Part shown: piece after piece, positions 26,587 to 38,280 of the stretch
How the letters are laid out: each line of letters starts with the position of its first letter
How positions within the stretch are numbered: the stretch's first letter is position 1
Assembly (NCBI GenBank): GCA_026874595.1
Contig: CM049310.1
Location: 32,305,558-32,369,557, forward strand
Length of the DNA stretch: 64,000 nt
Source of the DNA: Sipunculus nudus
Taxonomy: Eukaryota; Annelida; Sipuncula; Golfingiida; Sipunculidae
Direction: 5' to 3'
The notes under the pieces: generated by a model
Seen by the model: only the letters and a program-made list of their open reading frames with translations
Told to the model about the DNA's origin: nothing
Databases searched by the model: none
Position numbers and translations under genes: made by a program

Positions 26587-26901
26587 AGACCTTGCCTATA
26601 AGGGCAAAGGATGACCAAATTTGTAAAGATATATGACGTCATCCAAACACATGATGATGTGTCATGCATATTCCAGCTTTATAGTGCATAATAATAATTT
26701 CTTTTAGGCCAATTCTTATCTATGGATATTTCGTCATCCCCATCAAACTTGTGATGGACACAAAATCTGTCGTTTTCCTAATTTATGTTATACCTAAACA
26801 CTTGTAGTGCTCTTGAAATACTCTGGTGTGTATCATGAACATGATGGCTTGTTTTTCAGTGCCACTGAGAAAACTTTTGTATATTTTTTTAACTTTTTTA
26901 G

Positions 26902-26907
26902 AATAAA
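26902..26907 (+). other. Poly(A) signal of gene 2
   Basis: AATAAA about 315 bases after the stop codon of gene 2, preceded by T-rich sequence. It sets a 3' UTR of roughly 340 bases and is followed at about 26953 by a GA microsatellite. Confidence 0.5.
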
Positions 26908-26949
26908 GAACACAAATAACAAGGTCTTGTATTTTCTTTTCTTATACTC

Positions 26950-26952
<3 letters not shown>

Positions 26953-26988
<36 letters not shown>
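26953..26988. repeat. GA microsatellite
   Basis: About 17 GA units directly after the likely 3' end of gene 2. Confidence 0.9.
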
Positions 26989-26992
<4 letters not shown>

Positions 26993-26999
26993 CCCGCAC

Positions 27000-29177
27000 T
27001 TGCAGAAAGCCTGAAATGAATTACAGATAAATTAAATAAATCTACGGTTTAGCAGGCTTTCTGATTAGTCAGCTTCACATACAGGAATACAGTATATTGA
27101 AACGCTTCCCTGTGTTTGCATTTGCATCTTTATGTGGGCGTTTGCCTGTGTGTATGTGTACCGGTATGCTGAGGAACAGAAGTTGATGATACATCAGTAC
27201 TTACGATTAATTTTGCACTTTCACCCAGAATCTAAGAATATATAAGGGCATATAATATCTAGACTTGGACAGCCAGTCAAGCAAAAAAGACGACTGCTGA
27301 GATTGACCACATTGCAAGACAGGTATTGCCACCTGCCGGGAAAACCGATAAATTATGTGTTATGGTTCTGCATGGTCTATTATATTACAATATTACACAC
27401 TGCATAATTACTGGGAATGGCAGGTCTGATAATATCTGACAGTTTATTGTCTGTTAATGTGGTTCTTCGTATGATAGTAAGCTTTCGTTTCGAACACACA
27501 CCAAGGAGGAGCCTGGGAGAATAAGCTCAGTAGTTGTAAGTTAACTTAGGCTCATTTACCTGGATCCTAATATTTGAGTACAGGTATATTTTCCTAAACT
27601 CGATAAGCAGAAATAAATAAAAATCACATTCACACATTTACATAAATAAAATGTGACCCATGGGTCATCACGCTCAGCTGACAAGGCTGACCTGGGACAT
27701 TATTGACGTCTGTTACAAATTAGAGGTCACAGAGCTCATATTGTGACCTGACTATTAGTTGTCAGTATAAAAATAAACCTGAATCTTTCCAAATAAATAG
27801 ATGTAGATGGCATCATTGGAGCCATAGAATAAATACTGCTATCTTAGATCAACATATTCACGAATTTCCAGGCATTTTATGCAATTGGGCCATAAGTGCT
27901 TTTGTATAGATTTCAACTAATTTAGACGGATTGTAAGGAAGTTTCACTTATGTAAATCATATTTTAAAGAACTATTTAAACCAGTCGTGTTCATTTTTTT
28001 ACAGAACACCATTTAAGTTCTTTTGTCAATTTAAAATACATAAATTCCTTGCTTGTACTCCTCAGTGTACGCATGTCCAATGTGGCTTTTATATAATGAA
28101 TATTACTCCTGTGAAATAACGTGGGGAAATTACAGATGGCGCCACCAATCTGATTCGATATATGAACAATTCTGAGACCAACATGCATAAGAATTGTTCC
28201 TCAAAATGGACCGATCACAGTGAAATTTCTCATTTCTCAATCTTATTTCACAAAGATTGGTTCATCTTACTTTTGTTAATTCTTTGAATGGTGTCAGGGT
28301 AAAAGGGCTGACATGCGTACTCTATATTAATCAATAGGCAAAGTCAGATATATGAGTATATGGTGGTATACACAGTCACATGACTATCACGTGTCAGTCT
28401 CAAAATCAATTCTGAACTTATTTTATAAATTATTTAACATTCATTTAGCATATCAGATAAAGCAATCAATTGGTAAAGGAAACTTTAAGCAAAGATAATG
28501 TACTCTAAGAGCAAATCAAACAGCAGCTCCATAATGGTAGAGTAAAAAATAAAGTAATACGAAAACAGAACAGGACAATTCTGTATATAGAGAATAACAG
28601 TATCATCCATATTTTACCTGCTATGGTAGATAAAAAGGATAATGATCCTTAAATATAAAAAAATGATTCACCAAAACATAATAAGGAGAAAACATAATCT
28701 GAAAAAGATATTTCACCAGAAAAGTCTATATCTACATTTACACATTTACATGCCAATCTGTGTATCATATATATGTGTGTTTATGTGTGAGGGTAGGTGT
28801 GTGTGTGATATGTGTGTGATGGTGTGTGTATTTAATGGGATACATTACTTTAGTTTGCATAGTGTATCTTTCATGCTTTTGGATACGCATGTGTGGCGCC
28901 CGCTACAGTTCTCTTGAATATCTGCTTGCAAATAGTCTTAATTTTAAGAAATATTCAAGGGATAAAATTTCACGTAGATATGATAACCATAAATCACACT
29001 TGCTTTTAGTCAGACATTTAATAAAATGTCATTTTTTTTAAATTTTATTTGGCCAATTTATTAATTGTCAATAATCTACCCAGGTCATTATCTGGCCAAT
29101 TGGTGTAATACATACATATTAATACATATTAATATACATAAAAGGATGGTTCACTGTAAACATACAGAGAACACTTA
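27000..29177. other. No recognised feature
   Basis: AT-rich intergenic sequence with a short TG-rich patch at 28770-28830. No supported exon. Confidence 0.5.
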
Positions 29178-29462
29178 GGCCAAAAAAGGTATGGTTCTCA
29201 GGCACCTTTTTAATTAGTGCGGGCGGTCGATTTTTTGGTTTACCTATTTTTTGTATGTTTCGATAAAAATGTCATATGATCAGGCAAAAGCATTACAGGA
29301 TTATTTTTGCTAAACATGTAAAAGCACTACATAACAAAAGAAATTTTATCAAAATTGTATTATTTTATCTTCTTGAAAGATGAAAATCAAAATAAAAATG
29401 TTTGGTGCGTGGGGTTAAAATTGACGCGGGCGGTGCTTTTGAACCATACCTTTTTCTTGGCC
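29178..29462 (+). mobile_element. Harbinger-like MITE, copy 2 (285 bp)
   Basis: Ends GGCCAAAAAAGGTATGGTT and, inverted, AACCATACCTTTTTCTTGGCC, both flanked by TTA. The inner sequence (aaacatgtaaaagcactac, then ttgaaagatgaaaatcaaaa) matches the copy at 59456 in the same direction and the copy at 2320 in reverse. The exact TTA duplication supports a PIF/Harbinger-type insertion. Confidence 0.75.
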
Positions 29463-29981
29463 TTATTAATCTTTTGCATGATTACTCCAATTCCCCCTTC
29501 TCCAGGAAATAAGCTTGCTTGTAATCTGACATTATTTTCATATTAAATTTGATAAATAAATTAAATTTTCGAATAAACAAATATTTGCTAAAGCTGGTAA
29601 CAATACATCATAGTCGGGGCTCAACAAGGAAATAATATAGTATTCAGATCATTTTAATTACGATGAGGTTGAGACTGAATGATTGATGAAGGTAAATTTA
29701 TATTAGTTTCCACAGTTTAAAAGGGTAACAACAAGGTGTTGAGGATGTAAATGGTTGTCGTGTGTGCGCATGCGCTGTGCACAACACACTTAATCAGCTT
29801 GAGTGGGACGGGCCAGGAGAATGTGCTTTTTAGGGAAGTAAATAAATATGTTATGTGATATTGGTGGCTTCGGTTTGGTTTACTCTCCGCTCTGGACCAA
29901 AACATTACTTACTTTTTACTCAGCCTGAAATGATATTTTTCATAGATTTTACAACCAGTTATAATAATTTAATAACTAATA

Positions 29982-30195
29982 CATGCCACTCTCCATGGTT
30001 CTGATTGTGGCGTTCGGTTGTCCGGGTCTGTTGCGGATGAGGAAACTGAACGACCCGGAGAAAATCACGACCGTCAATGGACAGGCCACTATACAGCCGA
30101 CTCCCATGGCCATTCCGGGATTTGAACTAGGGTCGCAAGCGGACAGAAGCCAGCGTTTTACATCACGACTGCCCAGACCCCGCCGTATTCACTAA
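29982..30195 (-). mobile_element. tRNA-derived SINE relic, minus strand
   Basis: On the minus strand, 30182-30114 reads like a tRNA: gcagtcgtgatgtaaaacgc (A-box region), then cttgcgaccctagttcaaat and cccgg (B-box GTTCAAATCC). The adjoining body (ccactctccatggttctgat, then gtggcgttcggttg on the plus strand) recurs at 55020, which shows this is a dispersed element and not a single-copy tRNA gene. No folded, intact tRNA can be drawn. Confidence 0.6.
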
Positions 30196-30199
30196 GTTA

Positions 30200-32307
30200 C
30201 AAATGTATGAAACGTCAGCTTTTTAACTGCATGCTGATGAACAGCAACGATTCAGATGAAACAGATTTTTTCATTATTTATTGTGATACAATTGTTATCT
30301 TACAATGGTTTGTATTAAATGCCCTTTTCTGTGGAACAAATATTACGTCAACCAATTATTAGCCGAAGCTATAGGACCCATGACTAATATACAAATTGTC
30401 ATGATACAGAGATACATTTTTGTGCCAACGTGTGTTAATATATTGGTTACAAGCAATCTGAATGGTATTTTTCCAGTAGCTATCAGTAGGAATGGTTAAA
30501 ATTAGAGCATATGTCTGATATTATACATGGAAATGCAGCTTGGAAAAGGGTCATAACAAATACAGAACAGGATAGACCCTATACTACCATGTCTAATAGG
30601 CCTACATACACGATAAAACGATTGGATAAAAACTCCTATCGTTATAAACAAGTATTGGTGTATTTGTCTTCCACTCCCAGTGAACCAGTCTGAGATTTAA
30701 ATCATGTCTAACATCGGGGTTGTCAAAATCTCAAAGTGATAACCTCACAAGGGAGTAAGCGTGTCTGGAGATTGACATTTTTCTGTTATACTTACGATAC
30801 ACTCTTTAAAAATGAAGGCAAAAAGTCATTCGGAACACCTAAGAAAAGATCACAGTCTCGACAAATGATAAATTGATTTGCCATAATAATGTGTATTGTG
30901 TGACAATTATGACCAGGTTCCGACAGTAATTTAACTTGAAAGTCCAGTTTATCACAAATGCCTCATACATCGCCAACTGAGATGGACTTCGTGGCGTGAA
31001 CTGTATCATCGTGCGATCCAGATCTCTATACTTGGGATTTCCCCCAGTATTTCCTAGACAGATAGATAGAGTTTATAAGGTAAAATTCATACCAATGGGC
31101 AACATACATGTCACCCCTAACTTAACGTGATAACTTTACAACGGATATATCCTATAAAACAATAGGATGGGTTTACGCTCGCCACTTGATTTCACTAATC
31201 AAGAAATTAGATCCCGGTCATTACAGGTGACATTTCCAGGTTCTTTTAAGGACGTGTATAAAAATACCAGACAATCATACACCCAGATCAATAGAAACTA
31301 TGAGACATCAGGTTAAATTCACAAATATAATTCAAGACAATACATACAGAGACATAGATGTGAGTGTGTGTGCGTTGATGTGTCAATACGACAGTCCTTC
31401 ACATTAAAAATACAGGATATTTACAGAGTCCATGGTTTGTATAAAAACAATAAAGTCCAGTTCCTTCAGAGATCTCTGGTTACTGTTTTGTGTAGAATCT
31501 AGCGTATGGTTAGTACCATATAGTCTTTCTGAGTTTACCGATCTTCAACTGATCTTGCTTGACAGCGACCAGGGTAGGTTTACGTTCACATGAATGGTAA
31601 TAGCTCTCTTTGTTTACATATGAGCTTAGAGTCCTTGACCTTACTCGTGTAGCAATTGTTTCACGGCTTACAGCGATTATGTATCTAGTTCAAGCTGAAC
31701 TAGGCCGGCAGGTGACGCGTGCGCACTTACGTTACCGCCAATACGATGCTCTGTCGGCAGCACGGCTGTGATCTCGTGAGCTGGGCCCTTGCCTCATGTA
31801 GAAGCTTGCTTCTATGCCGTTCCTGGCGGGTTTAAGCGTTTCAATGTTCTTTCTGCCGTGCGTGCGTGCTGCCTCTTCAAGCTTCAAGACCCAACTGAAG
31901 CAGCGTCCCGCGTCTCTCCCTGAACTCTGACGTCACAATCGCCTGTGCACTGTGTACGGCGATCCGGTTCTCTGATTGGCTTATGGCTCAAGTGTCCCAT
32001 GTAAGGATATATGTGATCTAGTATGACTGCTAGCGTCACCATGGCGACCCACATACCAGATGTAATACACGCAATGTGTGACACAGATAAATCAGCTGAT
32101 AGCCGATGGGATTTCATACAAGAATACACAATATATATATACAATCAAGACCTGTCAACGCTTTAGGATGACGCTTCACGTCAATATCAATAGAGAACAG
32201 ACTTCGTTAAACTATGATACAAAACACCGTACATATTGTCACCGATTTTCTGGTGACAATACATATAAAAGTTACCGAGGAAAACATGTGCACATTAAAA
32301 TATTATT
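30200..32307. other. No recognised gene; GC-richer patch at 31690-31950
   Basis: Mostly AT-rich intergenic sequence. The stretch near 31690-31950 is richer in GC and CpG (ggtgacgcgtgcgcacttac) and could be a regulatory or recent repeat region, but no start, exon or motif set supports a call. Confidence 0.4.
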
Positions 32308-32804
32308 TAAAGGGGCCCAATCACCTATAAAGCATGTGGAGTTAACACGAAAAATAGTTTCTTCCCTTTAAAATTAATCTGTACCTGCCAAAATATTGCC
32401 CTGAAACCGTTTGCTTACTCCTGTAAAAGAGTGTTAAAAACAGTGAACCGGGCGCGATCGCATGTGTAAACATAAACAAAGTGCATCGGGCCGTGTGCTG
32501 CGCGAAGCCACAACACGTGCCAATCAGGAGATGCCTTGACCGACTTTGCTAAATGTTCCTCCTGGCTGAAGCACCGTGTGTTGCGTTGCACCTCTTAATC
32601 GGAACTCCGGTCACGCGGCCTTGTTATCGTAAACAGACTGTGTTTAACAACACGCAGGGCTAAAACAAGGTGTTAAACAGTTGAATGCGAGGAAATGGGA
32701 CTGTGTGCTGGAATGGTTTAGCTGGCAAGCTTTTGTATAAAGCAAAACTGAACTGATAGTGTTAAATAATAGGAATAATATTGCTCCTGATTATATCCCT
32801 TTAA
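32308..32804 (+). mobile_element. TTAAAGGG-ended dispersed element, copy 1
   Basis: Starts TTAAAGGGGCCCAATCACC and ends CCTGATTATATCCCTTTAA, an imperfect terminal inverted repeat. Inner blocks aaaatattgccctgaaaccg, agtgttaaaaacagtgaacc and aaagcaaaactgaactgata recur in the same order at 61223-61970. It is non-coding and MITE-like. Confidence 0.7.
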
Positions 32805-33218
32805 ACACTTATTTCCATTGTGGTCCTCGAGAGAATAACATATAGTACGGCAACATATGACAACTTGTGACTAGAAATACAGATACTAAAATATACAAGC
32901 TTACTTTATAAAGTCTGAACATTGTTGAAAAAAATTCTTAAGAGTTAACTAAAAATTTAAATGAGATGATTTAAGACATAGGATCTAAAACAATTACATA
33001 AAAAAGTCCTGATAAGACATATTGTGTGCTATTCTATTTCTTAATTGATTTTTCTGGCCCCAAGGCTGCAGGAGCAGGGACTACCTGAGTGAATAATAAT
33101 GGCTTACTTTTGCACTGAATTTGCATGAGACAAAAAATCCAATATATGACAGAACAGTCAACACTGTTTGCGACATGTTCAACACTGATGAACCCAGAAA
33201 TAAACAAATCATTCCAGC

Positions 33219-33810
33219 TGGTGACGTCAGACAATGCAATCTACGTCATACGCGACCACCTTTGTGAGGTCACTATTGTCTTATTTAAACAGCTCTTGCA
33301 ACCACAGACATGGAAAGTCTTCATTTAAAGAATGTACTGTCCAGCTGTACCATCATCGGTTCATCGATATAAACAATGCAACAGGGTCGCAAGGTAAATA
33401 CGTTTAATTATAGATATATCATTACTTAACAAGAAAATTGGCGGAACATCTGCATATATGTTTCAGACAAAAGTTATTTGTAAATAATATCCTGACCTTA
33501 GCACAGTTACCGCGAAAAAAAACATGCGGACAAGGGCCCTGGGACAGACTGTACTCAGTATTTCTTTCAAATCGATTTCGTTTGCCACTACATATTAGCT
33601 TTTATCAAAAGAGGAAATGTGGAGATTTGTTATTTAATAAGTATGAAGTATATGCATGATATATTACTTAGCGACACACGAACGTTGGGGCCTGTGTAGA
33701 GAGAGCTGCAAAAATGAAGGCGTCACCATAACTGGTTATCCTGGTGATGTAGGGGCGACGTATGTGTGACGTAACAAAAGTGCGACGTAAAAATATCACT
33801 GTGACGTCAG
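33219..33810. promoter_or_regulatory. Cluster of CRE-like TGACGT motifs
   Basis: Two perfect palindromic TGACGTCA sites (33222-33229 and 33802-33809) and several half sites or near matches (tacgtcat at 33242, tgacgtaac near 33768, gcgacgta at 33756 and 33783, cgtcacc near 33721). They lie 0.3-0.9 kb upstream of the kinase pseudogene. CREB/ATF binding is the textbook reading; use in vivo is unknown. Confidence 0.3.
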
Positions 33811-34031
33811 CTCTATGAATCGTTAAAAGCATATAATTTAAGATCGTCAGCGTAGGTTGTTACTGGTATGTCACAAGACCGGATATCTGTTTAGTCATTT
33901 TTCTTTCTGAATTAACGATATGGAATCCACACATGAGAGAGTATTATTTTGCTGTTAAACCATCTTAACGAAAAGTACTAATAAATTATTCTCTTTTGCT
34001 CAAAATAGACACACTACTAAGTAGTAGTCAC

Positions 34032-34034
<3 letters not shown>

Positions 34035-34085
<51 letters not shown>
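34035..34085. repeat. AT microsatellite
   Basis: About 25 TA units immediately upstream of the first exon-like block of the kinase pseudogene. Confidence 0.9.
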
Positions 34086-34086
<1 letters not shown>

Positions 34087-35235
34087 TTCCATATACTTAA
34101 TACACATTCATTTTCTTTCAGATGGCGACGTAGACCGTTTCTCCCCGCCGTGTGGTGTCCCGAATTTCTATGTCCAGCCCTCTATTCCCTGGTTTACCTG
34201 ACGGTCCACGGTTCAGGGTTCTCACTGATACAGGCAGCTGCTCGGTCAAGGGCGGGACTATGGAAGCCTTTGAGAAGATGAAGCTTCACTATGAAGATGG
34301 CACCGCTGGCAGCTTTAAAGCCGGATGGTCCCCTAGATTGTCAGGAGCTAGCGGGAATTCGTGCTTACGTGCGGTGCATATTCAACATCAAACTCCCTGG
34401 GTTCCTCCATTCTGGGCGAGAGCTGGAGCCTGACCGGGTCCGGGGACCTGTTCCGTGGACCTTCCCCAGGCCTCGGAGGGCTGTCTTTGTAATTATGGGA
34501 CAGCAGCATTGATCGAAAAGCGGAAGATAACGTGGATTCGCTGATTCAGTCACTACAGAGAGAAGGTATTCAAAACGTCCAGCTCGGATCATCTTTAAAA
34601 GGAACACCCGTCAGGCTCTGAGCTGGTACTTTTGGACAGGTTTAACGTGTAAGTTTAACTATTTCGTATTGTATTAATACTCAATTGGTGGTTATTATAA
34701 AATATTAGAAATTCATTTCTGCTGGGCACATGTGAACAACCTTTTGTTAATTACAGATTATTTATGTGTTTTAATTACTTCCGCCAACGGTTATCTGCGG
34801 AGTCCAGTTAGTTTGTCTTTCTTTTTGTTTTCTGTGTTCAGTATATCTTTAAAACCTGCGTGTTAGTGTGTTTTTCCAAAGGCGCTTGAACCATTATACA
34901 TGTACCTGTTCAATTTTTTTTAAAGATCACTAAATGTAAAGACCAGTGTTATCTTTATTATAATGGATATTAATTATTAATTATTCATTATTACAACCTT
35001 ATAAATTGAGCTAAGGTTATAAGTATGTATTGTAGCAGTTTTATGACCACAACAGGCTTCGTATGTAAGAATACCAGGTCCCGTTCAACTCTCTCAAAGC
35101 AGTTACACATTCCGTGCTGACACCTTGTGGTAGAACAGGGTATCACAGGAATTCATAATGTGCAATAACATTATACAGCTCCGAAAGTTAATTTAATTTG
35201 AAATATGATTATTATTAAAAGTTCAGCAGTGACTA

Positions 35236-35239
<4 letters not shown>

Positions 35240-35284
<45 letters not shown>
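35240..35284. repeat. AT microsatellite
   Basis: Long TA tract just before the beta-3 block of the kinase pseudogene. Confidence 0.9.
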
Positions 35285-35286
<2 letters not shown>

Positions 35287-35967
35287 CAAGGGATATTACA
35301 GAGGGGCCTAACCGCCATCAAGATCATGACCAAACCTGACCAGGTGGTATACTTCTCGCTCTACAGATTTAAACAAAGATTGTCAAGTAAGTTTAAACAA
35401 ATCTTTAATGCTGAATAAACTTGTTAAATAGAGGATCATCTTAAATGAAAAAAAAAATCTATAACAGAGGTGACCTAAAATAACAAAACTTTAATAACAG
35501 AGGATCATCTTAAATAACAAAGGCTCTATATCAGACGATCACCTTTTTAAAATTTGTTATAGGTACGTTTATACCTCTTTTATTTAACACCGTTTCTGAT
35601 CCGATAGTGTACGATTATTATTATTATACAAACATATATGTTAACTGGATCTATAATTTGCACTTTAACCTATTTTTTTTTTCATTTTCATTAATACTTA
35701 TGCATATACAAATACACAATTAACATTGTAAATTATCAGGAGATCGAATTCTTTGAACATCTTTTTATACACCTGATATAATTTGTTAAATTTTCTAATA
35801 TATACCACATGTTTAGTGTAGGTACAATTGAGATCCTTGCGATGGAGCAACGTATCTGCAACCTGAGAGATGTCATGACCTTGAGAGCTGTAATGGACTA
35901 TGCATTTTCAATAACGTTTATCTATGAATCCCCTTGGCAACTGTAGCCATGATTAGTATTATATATA

Positions 35968-35973
35968 TATATT

Positions 35974-36019
<46 letters not shown>
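35968..36019. repeat. AT microsatellite
   Basis: TA tract within the kinase pseudogene intron, directly next to a Tigger-like MITE. Confidence 0.9.
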
Positions 36020-36023
<4 letters not shown>

Positions 36024-36031
36024 TTGCAATA

Positions 36032-36170
36032 CAGTTGAGCCTTATTGACTAACATTGAATGAGATGTTTATTTGTTATAGTAGTTATCAGTTACCGTTGT
36101 GTCAGAATGATCATTTATCGGAACATGTTGGTAGTCTCTGGCACCTGTCCGTATAACAGAGGCTCTACTG
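36032..36170. mobile_element. Tigger-like MITE, 139 bp
   Basis: Starts CAGTTGAGCCTTATTGAC and ends AACAGAGGCTCTACTG, imperfect terminal inverted repeats flanked by TA on each side. It has the 'CAGTnGAnCC' type end of non-autonomous Tc1/mariner-superfamily elements. It sits in an intron of the kinase pseudogene. Confidence 0.6.
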
Positions 36171-37101
36171 TACATTAATTTTAAAAATAAGCCATTTAAT
36201 TATGATACAAAATAAAAAAGGACAGAAATATAAGTATAACACATACATAATAGGGAACTACTGATGTACTTGAAATGGTAAATCACAGTAAAATAACAAG
36301 TTCCAACACATTCAAAGGTTTACTCACGTCAACCTCTGCTTATTTTACATAGGAATATCAGGACTTCCTGGCCATATCGTGCGGTGGACCTTCATGGAGA
36401 CCTACCTGGCAGTCACTTCACTAACACAATTGGCCATTATCTAGATGGATAATAAGCCAGATAACTTTTTGGTCACCGCCTAGGGATCATTCAAACTGGT
36501 ATGACACACTTTCTCAAAAACTTGTCGCCTACAAAAACTTATAATTTCAGTTGACTATGGAATGATCTTGCTTTTGCAAGAGTAATGCTTGTTCACTTCC
36601 ATAATTGTTATTTGATGATAATATGATCCATGAACATAATCCGATAGTAATGCAATATCTGTCAGTACGCTAATAATGCTATAATATAATATTGATTACA
36701 ATCTGATATGATATCAAATAATGATGTCATAATAATAAATGTAATAATTTGATGATGATGATAATATAATATTATTATTATATAACAATATTATATAATG
36801 TAAAACATAATCAACTACCTGGTAATCACCTGATAATGATATAATATTTGACAAAAAATAATCTGTTCATTACTGATAATCATATAACATTTGATCAAAG
36901 ACTTTGGTACCATGCAGACTGACAATAAGAAAACATTTAATATCAAGTATTCTTGATATATTAGCTTATGAACACCCATATCATTAACTTTTTGCGTTAA
37001 CTTTTAACAGTGTGACTTTGGTGTCAGTCAATGATTGTCGGAATGCGGCAGGCTGCAGCCCGGGCACTGACGGTAATAGAGCCCCAGAGGTCACCCGGGG
37101 T

Positions 37102-37116
37102 GGGGGGGGGGGGGGG
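37102..37116. repeat. Poly-G run inside the DFG-APE block
   Basis: About 15 consecutive G after the APE motif of the kinase pseudogene. The reading frame differs on either side of the run, which makes slippage here a likely cause of one frameshift. Confidence 0.85.
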
Positions 37117-37300
37117 TCAGAGGTCGGGCCGGAGCTGAAGTCTTCAGCATTGGTGTCATTGTGTACGAACTTCACACAGCACGGTGAGTTTTTATTATTT
37201 ATTTTTTTATTATTATTTAATGTTTGCACATTTCTTCTATAGATAAGTTGATGCAAAACTTTATCTTCTTATCTGTTAATATAATTTTATGTGAATATAC

Positions 37301-37573
37301 ACAGCACTGCCACTGTCTACGGATACACTACCATCAGCCACCGTTAAAGCCCCATCAACTTACAGCAAGAGGCCTGAAGAAATTGCACGGCAGCCAAGCC
37401 CTGATACATTTAGAATAATCTGCAAAGATGTTACCTGCTTCATATTTTCGCAAATAACCCCATTAATCCATGATGATGAGAGCATCCTGACACCCTCGCT
37501 GAGTGATATTTTCTCCTGTGAATCACTAGATGCAACGACCACCACCACCAATTTAACACTACCGCTACAACCG
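37301..37573 (+). CDS. Possible exon downstream of the kinase blocks (uncertain)
   Basis: An open frame of about 90 codons lies between an acceptor (atatacacag) and a donor (gtaagc). It begins LPLSTDTLPSATVKAPST, goes on through SKRPEEIARQPSPDTF and HDDESILTPSLSDIFSC, and ends in a run of threonines. It enters in phase 1, which does not match the phase-2 end of the block before it, so it either belongs to a decayed kinase C-terminus after a frameshift or is chance. A frame this long is unusual but possible by chance at this base composition. No domain recognised. Confidence 0.3.
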
Positions 37574-37862
37574 TAAGCGCTTTGGATTTTCAATTTTATA
37601 CACAACCAGTTCAATTGCATTTAGTAACCCACCAGTCAACTTCATGCCAAACTCAAAATAATACATCTCATGCCCGACAGACATTCCAGACACTCAGGGA
37701 CTGAGAAATAACCAGCCATGTCAAGTTCCCCCACCTCCATGTAGTAACCTCGCCCTATAGTCCAGAACTGGTCTGTTCGGGGCCTTTTTGCAACAAAGAC
37801 TAACAGATTATAAAAAGGCCTTGAGCAGTCGAGTTCTGGACTACTCGCCTTACCGCTGAAAT

Positions 37863-38189
37863 GAGAATTCAACTACAACACTCAGGGACATGACCCATCA
37901 TTTCCTCAAACTTTCGGAAGTCATCAAAGGCCACAACAAAGAGCAGTACGTATACCAACAACTGCGTGAGTCCAACAAACCATTGCACAAAACAACACAA
38001 AATCTTGATGCGCTCGTACAAAATATTCCTTATACCGATGACTACAGCAAAGCCGCTGTCAGACTACAACTGACCGGTCTTGTGGACAATTTATTTCAGA
38101 GAGTAGCGCCTCTCCACTGGTACAAGACAATAGACCTTTTCCACGAGCAGGTGCACTGCGCGTGTTTGTGCCGGAATCGAGTCGTCTGA
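37863..38189 (+). CDS. Open frame of unknown function between the two kinase copies (uncertain)
   Basis: A frame opens after a TGA near 37862 and runs to a stop at 38187-38189. It has an ATG at 37890 and includes LSEVIKGHNKEQYVYQQ, TDDYSKAAVRLQLTGLVDN and LFQRVAPLHWYKTIDLF. The amphipathic, Leu/Gln-rich content looks more protein-like than neighbouring frames. It may be part of the N-terminal region of the duplicated kinase gene, since it lies 90 bases before the second copy. No family recognised; may be a fossil exon. Confidence 0.35.
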   Translation, partial: ENSTTTLRDMTHHFLKLSEVIKGHNKEQYVYQQLRESNKPLHKTTQNLDALVQNIPYTDDYSKAAVRLQLTGLVDNLFQRVAPLHWYKTIDLFHEQVHCACLCRNRVV

Positions 38190-38280
38190 TTGCGCGTAAT
38201 GTCGACGCCCAGAAGAACTTACCTTAATCATTACCCTCACTGATCAAAACTTAATGACCATATATCTAAATTTCCCTTTT

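Larger units (their letters stand above)
34122..37186 (+). pseudogene. Decayed protein kinase gene (copy A)
   Basis: Exon-like blocks follow kinase subdomain order. Block 34122-34648 has unidentified N-terminal sequence, then VDSLIQSLQREGIQNVQLG and a Gly-rich loop reading RL-stop-AGTFGQV-stop, before a gtaagt donor. Block 35302-35386 joins in phase 0 and gives GLTAIKIMTKPDQ (beta-3 lysine). Block from 35822 gives EILAMEQRICNL and FIYESP (helix C to hinge). Block 36353-36498 gives QDFLAISCGG, then after a frameshift LPGSHFTNTIGHYL, then after another MDNKPDNFLVTA, a stop and GSFKL (catalytic loop). Block 37011-37186 gives CDFGVSQ, RAPEV in the next frame, then AEVFSIGVIVYELHTA back in frame after a G15 run. 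DxKPxN points to the Ser/Thr-type branch. Several stops and frameshifts show it cannot encode a kinase. Intron donors and acceptors survive, so it arose by genomic duplication and not retrotransposition. Kinase family not assigned. Confidence 0.82.

Noticed and set aside
30114-30182. Possible tRNA gene on the minus strand
   Set aside because: A- and B-box words exist but arms do not pair into a cloverleaf, and the adjoining body is duplicated elsewhere, so it is a SINE.
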